Positions 11,041-22,974 are shown, numbered from the stretch's first letter. The stretch: 64,000 bases of DNA from Latrodectus hesperus (GCA_037975125.1 CM075850.1:131879441-131943440), one strand, 5' to 3'. A program made the numbers and translations. The notes: a model not told the origin generated them from the sequence alone.

Positions 11041-11890
11041 TTAGTACATGCCAATATACACTTATTCATGGGCCCTTTGCTGTTTGGCCGGTCTGCTTTT
11101 ACTGATGTTGGATGGTTATAGCTTATTTATTTCTACAGATAAAAATGGAACCTTTACCTTTTGTATCTGCTAATAATTTATGTATTGTTAAGTTAATATA
11201 GAAATATTAGAAATGCGTTTAATTAATACTGAATCTGTTTCGATTATGTTAGAAAAAGATGAGGTTATCTCCATATAATTGTGTCAAATGACATTAAATG
11301 CTTTTTTTTGTTCTTATATAAATAATTATATAAAAAAATTTCAAACAATGAATTTCCAGCTCGTTCATTAGTAGGCTCAAAATATGAGTAATCCAAATTT
11401 TGCAGCTTATTTTTATTTAAATAATTGACATAATATTTGTATTATATATTTTTTAAACACTTTTTTATTCTTATAGAATTTTATTACATTTATTAATTTA
11501 TTTTTTAATTACTCTTGTATAAACGAATGTCAATTTATTGGTGAAATTTTAACTTGAAAATACAAAAGATATTCCAGATAAGAGATTTCTTATGATATTG
11601 ATAATTATTTTAAAACATACACTTATATATTTTCTGTGTATATGAAATTCATTTGCTAAATCAATTAATTCCATGAAACAAGTTGATATAAATTGTAAAA
11701 AGTACATGCCTTAAGATTAACATTTATTACTAATAGTTTTTGTCTTGTTAATTCTTATAAGTGAAATTTGTTCTGGAATATATAGTTAGATATTATTTAT
11801 AACTTTTTTTGGAATTAAAATTTAATAAAACTAAGAAAGGGAAACATCCAAATATTACTATATCAATGCAAGTAATTTTTTATTTATGAT
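11041..11890. other. AT-rich stretch, nothing recognised
   Basis: Very AT-rich with no credible frame or repeat boundary. Confidence 0.5.
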
Positions 11891-11901
11891 GGTACTCAAA
11901 A

Positions 11902-12165
11902 CAAGATGCCTGGCTGCGGATTGGCAGGTCCTGTGTTCGAATCCCAGTTCGGGCATGGATGTATTTCCTCTCTCTGTCTATCCAGCCTTAGTCTTTTCTT
12001 TGTATGAATGAATTGTGTGAATGGTTGCCTACCCTATAAACGGGTCCCTATGGCATGTGTGCACTGAGGAAGTCGGACTCCACACCAAAATAGGGTTCAG
12101 TTGGAAAAGTGGAGCAGTGCACCCCATATTGTCAGCCAAGCTGGCACAAGACAGCAACAACAACA
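11902..12165 (+). mobile_element. SINE: tRNA-like head A with tail A (5' shortened)
   Basis: It lacks the first part of the head. Box B is altered to TGTTCGAATCC (11934-11944). The CCTATAAACGGGTCCC block and tail A (AGTCGGACTCCACACC ... GCTGGCACAAGACA) follow, ending in CAACAACAAC. An 8-bp TSD ACTCAAAA flanks it (11894-11901 and 12166-12173). Confidence 0.85.
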
Positions 12166-12499
12166 ACTCAAAATAAAAAAGGATCTACAATTTACACTGA
12201 AAACGCCGATCCTTTCCCAATACGCCGTTAGGAAATGCATTGAAACGAAGAATTCCTAAGACTTCACTATATAGTAATTTCGTAACTGAAGAGAATTTTC
12301 AGACGTTTCATACCTACTTTGATTTGTTTTTATGTCATTCATTTGTAAAGTCTCAATTTATGGTACAAGACAGCGTTTTTTTAAAAATTAAGCCAAGTAA
12401 ATAGAAAATGCAGTTATTTTTCCAAATCACAAGCTTTCACGGAACGCTGGGTATGCATGTTTTATAATGGAAGCTACTACTAATTAGTAGTAGATATAT

Positions 12500-12899
12500 G
12501 AGCTCCAGTGGCTCAGTAGCTTCACGCCGCTTCCCGTAAGGTCAGCAAAGTGAAGCATCATTTGCCGCGGGCAGTGGTTGGGAGGGTGACCACGGTGTAC
12601 TCTCCTTCACTGGGTTGCTGGAACTCCGTGGGTTGGGGATGTGTCCACGTTAATATGTGACGTCCAAAGTCCTTCCGCTGGTGTGGCGTGGATGGGGAGA
12701 GGAGGATGCCTGCTCAGGTGTGGCCTCGTCCCCTGACCGTGGTTCAAAATGACGAGGCACCTTAAAAAGAGCAAAGTCGTACTTTCACCTTCGTGGTGCT
12801 CTGATCCTAACGAAAGACGCTCCCTATTGGCTTAATTCGCACTGCCAAAGGCAAAAAGCGAGTTTGGCTTGTCCAAGTGTCATAAGCAACAACAACAAC
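12500..12899 (+). mobile_element. 5S rRNA-derived SINE (head D) with tail B
   Basis: The 5' head resembles the internal control region of 5S rRNA. An A-block-like AAGTGAAGCATC (12548-12559) compares with AAGTTAAGCAGC in 5S. A CGCGGGCAGT intermediate follows, then a C-block-like GGTTGGGAGGGTGACCAC (12576-12593) compares with CTTGGATGGGTGACCGCC. The body contains GGGTTGGGGATGTGTCCACG, and tail B (GAGCAAAGTCGTACTTTCACC ... TGTCCAAGTGTCAT) ends in ACA repeats. A perfect 14-bp TSD AGTAGTAGATATAT flanks it (12486-12499 and 12900-12913). Head D recurs at 35373-35781, 15555-15883, 10553-10845 and in a remnant at 30660-30826. The 5S relationship is from remembered 5S sequence. Confidence 0.8.
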
Positions 12900-12913
12900 A
12901 GTAGTAGATATAT

Positions 12914-13870
12914 TTAGATACATATTTTATTATTAGATTATGTTCTTTCATCATTTTGTGTTGGTATGAAAAATGTTCAAATCAAAATTGGATGTTACAT
13001 TTTGTCTTTATTCTATATTTATGGGTATCATATTCTTATATTTATTTCATATTTTGAGTGAAAAACAGTAAATTCAAACTGAATTATCCTTTAAACCCAT
13101 TCATTCATACCCACTGTTTAAAGAAAAACTCTTCATTAGAAATATCTTTTCATTGTAACAAAATTTTAAAAAAGTGAATTTTAAAATTGAAATTCGTATG
13201 GAAACGTTTCAGGAAATGCGTTTATTACAGGGATTGCTGACGTAATATTCTTATGATCGCCACCATAAAAATGATTCTCCCTTCATTGCTTATTGTATAA
13301 ATGCATATCTTATTTTTCTTGCACAAGTGGCTTTTGGTCATTCTGCCGAATGCTTACTAATGCTTTAAGAAGTAGTTAGATGCAAATCACTCTAAAGCAG
13401 AAGAAATACCTTCTTTCAGAGCGGTAGATACTTAAAAAGGAGCTTCACAAAAGGCAGACTGTGTCTAGTTTTTTCTCCGCCCTTAGTTTAAACAACAAGC
13501 GGTGACTTCTGTTTTCTGAAAGCATATCTGACGTCGAAAATGCAGATCAGGTACGACTTCGGCACCAGACCGTGGTTCAAAATTAAGCTGCTCATGGTGA
13601 TGAGAGCGTAAGCCTTATGATACAGTAGGGAGCTCACGTGCCCCTGCTATGTATGCCAAGGAGAGTGCTTTAACACAGCAAAGAGGCTAATTGCATTTGA
13701 ATTCTTAATCATTTTCTGAAAGGGCTCTTTCATAGACGTATTAATATATCCCATGGGAGAGAACTTGGAAAATTCCCAAGCACTCACCCCAGCAGTCATA
13801 CAATATAAAAGGTAGATTTATAAGGCTTTTATTGTTGTAAAACTGATTGTTTGGACTCGTTGGGAGCTAA
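12914..13870. other. AT-rich stretch with degenerate repeat scraps
   Basis: Mostly unremarkable. Near 13560-13700 there are fragments resembling the 3' part of head-D SINEs (GACCGTGGTTCAAAAT). Near 13740-13800 there is a segment resembling family F. No coding sequence was recognised. Confidence 0.4.
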
Positions 13871-13880
13871 CTCAGGACCT

Positions 13881-14268
13881 GTTGTTGTTGTTACTAATGA
13901 CACTTGGACAAGCCAAGCTCGCTATGCCTTTTGGTTATGTGAATTTAAGCCAATTGGGAGCGTCTTTCGTTTAATCAGAGCACCATGAAGGGGAAAGTAC
14001 GACTTTTGCTCTTAAAATCCTCCGATAGATGGCAGCACCAGAGATCTACTTCCTCAATTTTGGCATTGATCTGAAGGGGGAGTAAATTTCTCCAGACCCT
14101 TGCACCTATGGTAACTCAACGACCGACCACAGGACTTTCGATTTCACAGATTTAACGAGCACGTATATCGTATGTACTCAGTGGGTCTTTGGCGGCATTG
14201 GGAATGGAACCCCACCCTTCCGGATGGAAGACATATACCCTAACCACTAGACTACCACGGCTCCAAAG
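13881..14268 (-). mobile_element. SINE: tRNA-like head C with tail B
   Basis: On the minus strand the tRNA-like head (GCCGTGGTAGTCTAGTGGTT; box B mutated to GGTTCCATTCC at 14201-14211) leads into a body containing CAAAGACCCACTGAGTACAT. Tail B and GTT repeats (plus-strand reading) end it at 13881. The flanks are TCAGGACCT (13872-13880 and 14269-14277), a 9-bp TSD. The same head/tail pair in plus orientation is at 30939-31300. Confidence 0.85.
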
Positions 14269-14279
14269 TCAGGACCTAA

Positions 14280-15040
14280 AGTGTGCTGGCTCAGCACTTA
14301 ACCACAATGAGCCTAGGAGAGATTGGTTGGGAGTTTTTCTTCTTGCTATACGGGAATGTTTTATAATTCGAGATGGCTAAAAACGCTAGTTCTCATGCAG
14401 ATCTGTCTGCTCAGCACTCAGAGCTAAATAATTATGATCTGCCTTACAATAAAAAACATCGGAATGTACCATATTCCTTCACTGGAGGATTCGAAATGAA
14501 TACGAATGAAAAGGAGTCTGTAAAATTGAGTTAAAGGAGAGACACCATCATTTTCGTATTTGAAATTACGTTTGTTGCCGAAAAATTCTTTCCTTGCAGA
14601 AAAACACAGACACTCTTAGGAAGAAGAAAAAAAACATTAACGAGGGAAAAAAATGCTAACATTGCCTCTAACCAAAAAATAAGAATAGCATCATTCTGCA
14701 AGAAGCTCTGTGAAACAGTTGCCCCGTGGGAAGATGAAACTCTGCCATCTATTTATACGAGAAAGTAAATTCCCTTCTTCTGATGGAAATGCAACTTTTC
14801 AAATGAGGAGGCAAAATGGATTTTGTGGAAACGAAGCGGGAGAAGAAATGGTTTTCGCCAAAAGAATACCAAACAGAAATAACTATTTGAACAACGGGAA
14901 TCGTTTGCAGATGCCAATAACTGCCTCGGGTGACTCAATTGTTTCTAAAATGAAGAAGCATCAACACATCTCATCTCGCTTAGCGAAAAAGTGGAATGAG
15001 TGTTCTATTTCATTTCATCGTGGGGAATAAGAACGAAGAG
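14280..15040. other. Mixed-composition stretch with an unassigned 106-codon frame
   Basis: The frame 14710-15030 (+ strand, 106 codons) is basic and contains no motif I recognise. It lies in one of the more complex islands and could be fortuitous. No neighbouring exon or splice pattern supports it. Confidence 0.25.
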
Positions 15041-15554
15041 AATAGTTAGCCTCTCAGTATTCATTTCAATCAAATATATTATCTTGAGCTGTGCTGCTTG
15101 TTTCATTTGAGTGATGTGGGCATATGATTCGTGAATATTAACACTGTACATAATGACACTGCATGTAGGAGAGGGCAAAAACAAATAATGTGGAGGTTGG
15201 CATCTCCTGAATTTCGGTGGTCACTACGGAACAACTCTTAATCTGCTTACACGTATAGCGGTGCGAGTCTGAAACTATACCTAAAGCTAACAGGTTTGGA
15301 GGTGGACAGAACATGGCGACATATTAGTGTGTCACACAGATGTGATTTCTAAGACTTTCTCACCTGACTTACAATAAAGGTGTTCCCTAATTATGAAACA
15401 TCTTGGCGACTATTAAGCCAGAAGGGGAACAGGAAATGGGTAAATGTGTCACACAGACATAATTTTAAATATGTTCTCTCATTCATTTGTTAAAAATGTC
15501 CTGTAGCTACAATACACCCTGTGAACTTTTAAAACTGCAGATAAACAAAACATA

Positions 15555-15883
15555 CATGCATAGCTGTGCAGGCGAGCCCTATACTGTACCTTAAGGTTAA
15601 CAGGATTGGAATACTCGCCTATCACCAAGTGCCTCGTCATTTTGAGACACGGTCAGGTGACGAGGTCACACCTGAGCTAGCACTCTTCTCTCCCCATCTA
15701 CGCCACACCAGAGGAAGGACTTTGGATGTCACATAGTAACGTGGACACGTCCCCAACCCACGAAGCTCCAGCAACCTAGTGAGGTAGGGTAAGTGTTCAC
15801 CCTCCGAATCTCTGCCCGTGACGAATAATGCTTTGCTGATCTTAACGGGAAGCGGCTTGAAGCTACAGAGCCACTGGAGCTCG
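15555..15883 (-). mobile_element. SINE: 5S-like head D with tail C
   Basis: On the minus strand the head D portion (AGCTCCAGTGGCTC...) starts at 15883 and the family body follows (GTGTCCACG, GGTGTGGCGTAGATGG). Tail C ends it on the left (compare TACCTTAAGGTTAACAGG at about 15586). The flanks ATAAACAAAACATA (15541-15554) and ATGAACAGAACATA (15884-15897) are a 14-bp TSD with two mismatches. It is inserted in the tandem array. Confidence 0.8.
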
Positions 15884-16034
15884 ATGAACAGAACATAAAG
15901 TCCAAGACAGGCGTAATTTTTAAGATGTCTTCTCCTCACATTTCGTTGAAAATAACCTTTAGTTAAGTAACATCCTGTCGACTCTTAAGACCAGAGGTCG
16001 GCTTTGACATACCACTGTGTGTAACACAGATGTA

Positions 16035-16808
16035 CAGGGTGATCTTTTTTAAAGTGACAGTGTTTGGAGCGCCCTGTGGCACGATCTAATAGCCGGAATG
16101 CCACCTAACTTGGTATTCAGACTAATCAAAACACGGGGAAAGTGATTCCGTAAAAAAATTTTAATTTCAAAAATCACCGCTAGGTCATTTTGTGGCGCGC
16201 TTTACAATGTATAAAATGTGAGAAAAATGAAATACTGACACATACAATAGTACAATTGAATTATTAATGTTTATTTAGTACATTAACTTCCCCTGTGAGG
16301 AATTAGACCACATTCCATGTGAGCTCCGTTCTCAGAAATAACACCGTGCATTCTGTGCACAACGTTCTCCACAGCCGTACTTTATATATCACGAGGAATA
16401 TTCCGCACTGTCTTTGTTATGCAGTTCTTTAGAATAGACAAATTTGATACTCCACCAACATAAACGCATGTTCCGGTAACGTGAGAGGTGTGGCCACTGG
16501 AGCTCGTTTACTTTAGCTGAGATTATTTGTCGGATCTGTCTACTACTTCCTTTTATAGCCGCTACTGGCACTGTCATCGAACAACATTTGCATTTTGCTT
16601 TGATACCTGTGTTTTATGCTAATTCTCAATATTGTAAACTACAGCAGCGCCATAAAATGCCCTAGCGGTGACTTTTGAACTAAAACTTTTTTTACGGAAT
16701 TTTTTCCCCATGTTTTGATTAGTCTAAATACTAAGTTTAGTGTCATTTCGGCTGTTAGATCGTGCTACAGGACGCTCCAAACACTGTCACTTTAAAAAGA
16801 TCACCCTG
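16035..16808 (-). mobile_element. Mariner-like (IS630/Tc1-mariner) element with long TIRs
   Basis: The terminal inverted repeats are about 160 bp long: left 16035-16198 begins CAGGGTGATCTTTTTT, and right 16647-16808 is its diverged reverse complement. The element is flanked by TA on both sides (16033-16034 and 16809-16810), the target duplication of the Tc1/mariner superfamily. The short interior codes on the minus strand for what looks like the C-terminal end of a transposase. At about 0.77 kb it is too short for a full transposase, so it is an internally deleted, non-autonomous copy. Its insertion splits a tandem-repeat unit. Confidence 0.85.
16283..16432 (-). pseudogene. Transposase C-terminal remnant in the mariner-like element
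   Basis: A minus-strand frame reads LKNCITKTVRNIPRDI, a stop, then STAVENVVHRMHGVISENG and AHMECGL, before a final stop at 16283-16285. The pattern V..VV.RM...I..NG.H.E matches the C-terminus of IS630/Tc1-mariner-type transposases as I remember them. An internal stop codon breaks it. An overlapping 62-codon minus frame (16389-16577) is out of phase with it, consistent with a frameshift or an internal deletion joining N- and C-terminal parts. Confidence 0.6.
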
Positions 16809-16970
16809 TATATTTTATGACGCTTTCTCCTTACCTTTTGTCGAAGTTGTCCTCTAGCAACGAAACATCTGGTCAATTCATAAGACTCCAAGTGGAATGA
16901 ACATGGCGACATATTATGGCATGTAACGCAGGCAAATCTCCTCTTGAAGATGAAGTTTCATATTAATATT

Positions 16971-17605
16971 AGCTTCCTGTGCTCATCGCATCTATATGTG
17001 AAAGGAAATTCCAAACTGTTTATTATTTAAAAAAAATTAGATTATTTCCAAATATATTATTCTGTTCAAAAAATGTTGTCTTTTGAACATCGAGGGATTT
17101 GTCAAATGTTTCTGCAGTGGTTCATGGGTACCTCAGCATGAGATGCATTTTATCATGTAGCAGCGCTGTATTCTGTAACATTAAAGGTAATGGATGTTAA
17201 AGTTGAAAAATGGAACAAGTTCTTATGGCAACTCCTTTCCATGCTGAGTGGTTATGAGTTTGAAATAAAAAAGACTATCTGAACATTTCTCCATATAATG
17301 CACAATCTCTATAGTCCTTGAGGCTGGAAGATAATACTTAACATTTTATGTTCATTTAATATTTTATATGAATAGTTTATCATTGTTTCGTGGTAAAATA
17401 AGGTTCATCAAGTAAAAATCAATCGTATTTCATCTAATCTTCACAAGCTGTGTGTAGCTGAATAAAAATCGTGTAAAAGAAACCAAAGTAAGCATGCATG
17501 TTTTCCATATATCCTTCTTCAGGATATCTTGAGATAAATACCTTTACAAGATATTTGAGACAGTGTTTCTGTTATGTTAAAAACATTATTACTCTAAAAA
17601 AAAAA
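16971..17605. other. AT-rich stretch, nothing recognised
   Basis: AT-rich, no named feature. Confidence 0.5.
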
Positions 17606-17606
17606 A

Positions 17607-17884
17607 CATTGTTGCCGTGTGCCAGCTAGGCTGGCAATATGGGGTGCGCTGCTCCACTTTTTCAACTGAACCCTATTTTGGTGTGGAGTCCGACTTCTTC
17701 AGTACACACATGACATAGGGACCCATTTATAGGGTAGGCAACCATTCACAACACATTCATACAAGGAAAGGGCAAAGGTAGGATAGACAGAGAGAGAAAG
17801 TACATCCATGCCAGAACTGGGATTCGAACCCAGGACCTCCCTATCCGTAGTCAGGGACTCTGACCACTAGACAGGGCGGGCGGC
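17607..17884 (-). mobile_element. SINE: tRNA-like head A with tail A
   Basis: A complete minus-strand copy: box B complement GGATTCGAACC at 17820-17830, the ACCCATTTATAGGGTAGG block, and tail A (GCCAGCTAGGCTGGCAATAT) at the left end. The flanks are A-rich (A runs at 17596-17606 and 17885-17893), consistent with insertion into an A tract, so the TSD cannot be resolved exactly. Confidence 0.85.
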
Positions 17885-18257
17885 AAAAAAAAAGAAAATA
17901 AAACATAGTCTGAATATAGAAAAAATAAGGATTCTATGCAAATACTTTTCTTCGTGTGGGTTGCGCATAAAGGACAAGTTTAAGAGAAGGAAGTGAATCG
18001 CGTGCTTCTTTCTTGAGGCGAGAAAAGTTCCGGAGGGGAAGGCTCTCCATCGGCTAAATCAATTATATAACTACGTGCGCAACTTTAAACAGGGAGTTCA
18101 TATCGGATTTAACTATGTCTTAAATTAATTAAATACGCTGTATCAACGCAGGAAAAAAAATTGGCAGATAAAAATAGACAAGGATTTTATTTATGTAGAA
18201 AAATTTATAATAAGATGAAGTAATTACAAATACATTTCTAGAAATAAATAGTAATAA

Positions 18258-18342
<85 letters not shown>

Positions 18343-18952
18343 GCTATGTATATATATAAAAATGATTATTATTTTAAACAAAATTTACGAAAGAAAGCTA
18401 CATATGCATTATTTTTTAGTTTATTAATTATCTTAAAGTAAATAAATTATTAGAGTAACATAAATTATAATGTATTATTAATTATTAATAACACAGATTA
18501 AAATAAATTAGTAACATAAATTATTTAATAATAACCAACTGTTTAATAAATAATTTCCTAGTAATTTTACTTATTTACAATATGTATTCTAAAGGTAATT
18601 ATTTAATTAATTAGAATGATATTAGGGAGCATAAATTAGTTTAAAAATATATCTACAAATTCCCTTTCATACATAATTAACATCACTTTTATGGCAAACA
18701 GTCAATGAATAATCCCACCAGATGCTTATGCATTCCTGGGGATTATATGATAATTGGCACATTATTATATTAAGAGGATATATCAGTCAGAGGTTCTTGG
18801 TTAAATTAGAATACTGAGGAAGGATGGGGTAAAATTTTAAGAAATTGAAAAATAAACTCCAGGTTGCTTACTCCAGACCCCCTTCAGTGATTAATTATGC
18901 TGCTGAAGAGCTACGTCATTGTAGAAAGTTTAACTGATTAAAATGCATTATT
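17885..18952. other. AT-rich stretch containing a (TA)n array
   Basis: AT-rich DNA with a modestly complex patch near 17990-18080. No gene was recognised. Confidence 0.4.
18262..18339. repeat. (TA)n microsatellite
   Basis: Uninterrupted AT dinucleotides over 78 bp. Confidence 0.95.
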
Positions 18953-18964
18953 AAATCAGATTTC

Positions 18965-19241
18965 TGCCGCCCAAGTTGTCTAGTGGTCAGTGTGCCTGAC
19001 CGAGGATAAGGAGATCCTGGTTTCGAATCCTGGTTCGGGCATGGATGTACTTTCTCTCTCTATCTATACTGTCTTTGTCCCTTCCTTGTATGAATGATTT
19101 GTGAATGGTTGCCTACCCTATAAACGGGTATCTAGGGCATGTGTGTACTGAAGAAATCGGACTCCACACCAAATATGGTTCAGTTGGGAAAGTGGAGCAG
19201 CGCACCCCATATTGCCAGCCTAGCTGGCACACGACAACAAC
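18965..19241 (+). mobile_element. SINE: tRNA-like head A with tail A
   Basis: A full-length copy: head GCCGCCCAAGTTGTCTAGTGG, a T-arm with box B GGTTTCGAATCC (one extra T), the CCTATAAACGGGT block, and tail A ending CACACGACAACAACA. A perfect 12-bp TSD AAATCAGATTTC flanks it (18953-18964 and 19242-19253). Confidence 0.92.
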
Positions 19242-19253
19242 AAATCAGATTTC

Positions 19254-20385
19254 AATAGTTGTTTGATTGATAGGAAAGGAATTACTTACCAGATATATTT
19301 GTTAGCTTCTCCGTAAAATATAGCTTAACTGGAGGGAAAATTAAGTTAGCGCTGTTAATGCATTTCTCAAAGGCCATGGAAAACAGACCAATCCTTAGAT
19401 CATGTTTAAAATATTCCTATTTATTTTTTTACCACTATATCCTAAGCTGTTGTCAGAAGCACATTATAAAGATCTAATGCATAATCATAAAACAAGAAAA
19501 GGAAAATATTTCTGAAGGTTATTAATTGTATAAATAATGTCAAAGTAAAAAATGCAAGATCATATTTACTCTTAAAAAAAAGAATAAAAATACAGCGAAA
19601 AATATTTATAGTAAAATCGCTATCCCAAATTATAGATATTATGCATGTCTAATGCGCGAATTGAACGTACAAATTACATTGCAGTATCTATCAAAATATC
19701 GCTGTAAAATATAGCTAAAGTAATGTTTCATTTTGTTCAACAGATGTAAGATTAATTAATCCTCAAGCCTTTAACTCTAAATGTCACTCGCGCGATCATG
19801 GTAAACTTAGTAGTTATGACTAATAGGGACTCTTCTTCGTGTGACTCTTCTACACAGGCTAGTGTGACTTAAATTTGTGGAAAGGATGGCACAAAATCAT
19901 GTTAATAGTGACTTGTTCCTGATTCAAACTTGATTCTATACTAAAATATTTACAACAAAAGCACAACTTGGTAAGACGTTTACATTTCTACAGTCCTAAA
20001 TAATTAGAAGGAACAACTATCGCTTTCTCACCAGAAACAAGTGTGATCCCAGAATAACGTCTAAAACATTTTATAATTATTAAAAAAATAATTTTTGCAA
20101 AATTATTCATAATTGTTTACTTATCAAATTTTGCGTTATTGTAATAAGAGTTAACTGTAAATTTATGTTTGGCATTCTTTTTTGCTCATGCGTTAGAAAA
20201 AGAGAAAGCTAGAAAGATTAATACAGCCTTTCCTCGCATCAGTTTATAAAATTTAACTCATGATAATAGATAGACACTGATATTAACTTAGAGCGATCAC
20301 TTTTGAATTTCGATAAATCAAAGCAAAATGTAATTGTATGAATCAGAATTGAAATTCAGTAATTTTGGCTGCTGAACTTGCTCGA
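19254..20385. other. AT-rich stretch, nothing recognised
   Basis: AT-rich DNA without a recognisable frame or element. Confidence 0.5.
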
Positions 20386-20389
20386 AAAA

Positions 20390-20990
20390 TCACGCGTCAA
20401 TAAAGTTCTTCTCAAACTTAATTTATCTCGTTAGCATTCCCGACGATGACAGCGCTTTCAAAACAAAGTGCCAACCAATTAAGTGCCTGGCAGAAACATT
20501 GAAAAGTCTCCAAAACTCATTTTAATACAATTTCGTTGTCGTCGCTGGCAACGCTCCTGAGACAAAGGCAAAGTTTGCTGTTAGTTGAAAGCCTTGATAA
20601 TGCGGTTATGAGCACGATTTGCTTATCAGGAGCTTGTCGTCAGCAAAATGGCTCCCTGGAGGCGGAAGTCTCGCTTGTTTGGAAACTCGCATTAGGCGAA
20701 CTTATTTTGAAACTTGCGATTCAATTTTCTGTTCCATCGTCGACGTCGAAGGTTGGACCTCCTTTTGACGAAAACTGTTTTCGTTAATTGAATAACACAC
20801 GGTGCTGCCCTAAACAATTTGACGTTCCTTTCAGTTTCACGAAATTAATCGAATATATTTGATGCAGAGGAAGTCCCAATTCTCTCGCCAAGGCGAGAGG
20901 AAATGTTTTGAGTGTATTTGCATACCGCACGCTTTCCGTCAAACATCTTATTAAAGCGCGTCTCTCAAAAATGAATTCAGTCAATTACAA
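20390..20990. other. Higher-complexity island, function unknown
   Basis: Mixed-composition DNA with CpGs. Short frames on both strands (20536-20787 plus; 20784-20984 minus) have no recognisable motifs. Candidate conserved non-coding element. Confidence 0.35.
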
Positions 20991-21620
20991 GTATTGGTAC
21001 TGGTGTAAAATCGCACGTAGACCAGGGGGAAAAATGACACCAAAAAACACAATAATTTGCCAACGATAGAAAATACTTCTTTTATTATATATTAAATACA
21101 AGGTTATTACTTTGGTATACATTTTTTTGAACTCGAGTTCTAATATCGTCGTTATCTGTAGTTATTAATTAACCCACTTTAATGAAATATTAATGAATAA
21201 TTGAATCAAACACAAATATAACATTGCGACGACACAATATAAGTGTCGTTGCTTTTGTCAAATTCTCACTCTCTCTCTCTTATCTTTTTTTCTTTTCGTT
21301 TAGAAGTTTAAAGTTATCATTTCGCTTTAACGAAACAAGTTAAGTAATTACATAACTAAAACAAGTCTACATAATAGTTATTTCTGTGCTTATACTTAAA
21401 AAATAAATATTTGGTGATCAACAGAACAAAACAATATATAATAATACGACAATATATAATGTTATTTTTTTTCAAAATATTCATTTTTATGTCTGTATTT
21501 TGTTGTTGAACATTCATCACAATGGACATTAGAGAAATGCTGGTAATGTGTTGTGAAGGAAAATTTTAAATGGATGAAATCATAAAAAAATATGATTTTA
21601 TCAATATTAAAGACTCCACT
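20991..21620. other. AT-rich stretch, nothing recognised
   Basis: AT-rich with a short CT run near 21266-21280. No gene or element was recognised. Confidence 0.5.
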
Positions 21621-21635
21621 CTTATTTACATATTT

Positions 21636-21910
21636 TGAAGTCCGGTGGCTTAGTGGTAGCGTTTCACGCTCCAATGACACAAGTCCGAGGTTCGATCCTC
21701 GGGTTGGGCAAGGTCGACTCAGCCTTTCATCCCTTCAGTGGGTCAATTTCCAAGCATGCTTGGGAACTAAACACCGGGAGTCTTACGTTAGGCTGACCAA
21801 CTAAGTGGGACTTATGCTTCGCACCCCAAAGCCCTCGGTCATGAAAACAGTTATGGGCACTGTAGGCCAAGGCCCACATGGGCTGTCGTGCGTTTTAAAG
21901 AGTTTAGTTT
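21636..21910 (+). mobile_element. tRNA-derived SINE, head B family, copy 2
   Basis: Same family as 4457-4736, with an intact box B GGTTCGATCC at 21689-21698 and a short internal deletion after GTGGGTCAAT. A perfect 14-bp TSD TTATTTACATATTT flanks it (21622-21635 and 21911-21924). Confidence 0.92.
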
Positions 21911-21924
21911 TTATTTACATATTT

Positions 21925-22970
21925 AATAAGTTCTTTTTGGCGAGAATATTTTTTAATTTGTAAAAAAATTAATAAATAAATAAAGACGAACATAAGAATA
22001 ATAAAAATGTAAACAAGTTTTGATAAATTTCGTTCTCAATAGCTGCAGGTTAAAAAAAATGCAATTTTCTATAAATATTATTTTAAAAAAAGTTCTGAAA
22101 TTTTTACGTACAACACACTAACTTTTAGCACAGCATAAGTCTTTTTCTTCAAAAAAACCTTCCTTTTCGTGATCGCATACAAGTTATGAAAATTTTTTAA
22201 TTCACCGGTATTTTGTAATTGTCAATTATTTTGCTTTGTTGAACATATTTGTTAACAATAAAATAATAGACAAATATTAAAAGGGAGGAGGATAAAGGTA
22301 GAATAGGGCGGGCACTTTTGAAGTTCTACACTGACATGCTAGTAGAAGTAGCATAAAATTGCAATTGTCATAGAATTCTCTCCTTTCCAAAGCTGTTGCC
22401 ATCTCGCTTTCATAAAATAAGTTAAATATTCACTTAATGATAATTAGTTTTCGACTATCATCACGAATCACAACAAATTTATAAATCAAAATAACCTTAG
22501 CATTTTATCAATGGAATATCATGGGAAATTACGAAAATAACTTCCGATTTTCGTATTCTTTTATGTTAAGATTAATTTTTTTACGGAAGAGCATTTTATT
22601 AAAGTTATTATAAAAATAGCTTTACACAATTACTTTAAGTTAATTTTAAGAAATTACATTTCCTTGAAATTATAAAAAAAAATACTTTTGCGATTTCCAT
22701 TTTTTTTCTATTTTAAAATTATTTTATTATTGAAAAATATTTCACAAAAATCATTGTACAGTTATTTTAGACTTTATTTATTGTTCTAGCTCAAAATTTT
22801 ATCATCGATAGTTTAAAAGTTCTAAAAAAGTTATATAGTTTCCAAATTCTTGAGAATTTTATTTTTTTAAATTTTAATCACTTTCTTTCTCTACAAGTGT
22901 AATAATATCTTTTATGTTTATATTTGTTGTTGGAAATCTCCTAATATATAAATGTTTTTCGGGATAACAC
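21925..22970. other. AT-rich stretch, nothing recognised
   Basis: AT-rich; no feature can be supported. Confidence 0.5.
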
Positions 22971-22974
22971 AAAA

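Larger units (their letters stand above)
15290..16970 (+). repeat. Degenerate ~115-120-bp tandem array interrupted by two insertions
   Basis: Units start with GTGTCACACAGATG-like motifs at about 15331 (GTGTCACACAGATGTG), 15448 (GTGTCACACAGACATA), 16019 (GTGTAACACAGATG) and a weaker one near 16920. GAACATGGCGACATATTA occurs near 15310 and again near 16900. GAAACATCT sits at the same place in the first and fourth units (about 15397 and 16862). A SINE (15555-15883) and a mariner-like element (16035-16808) sit inside the array. Removing them restores the repeat register. Confidence 0.65.
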
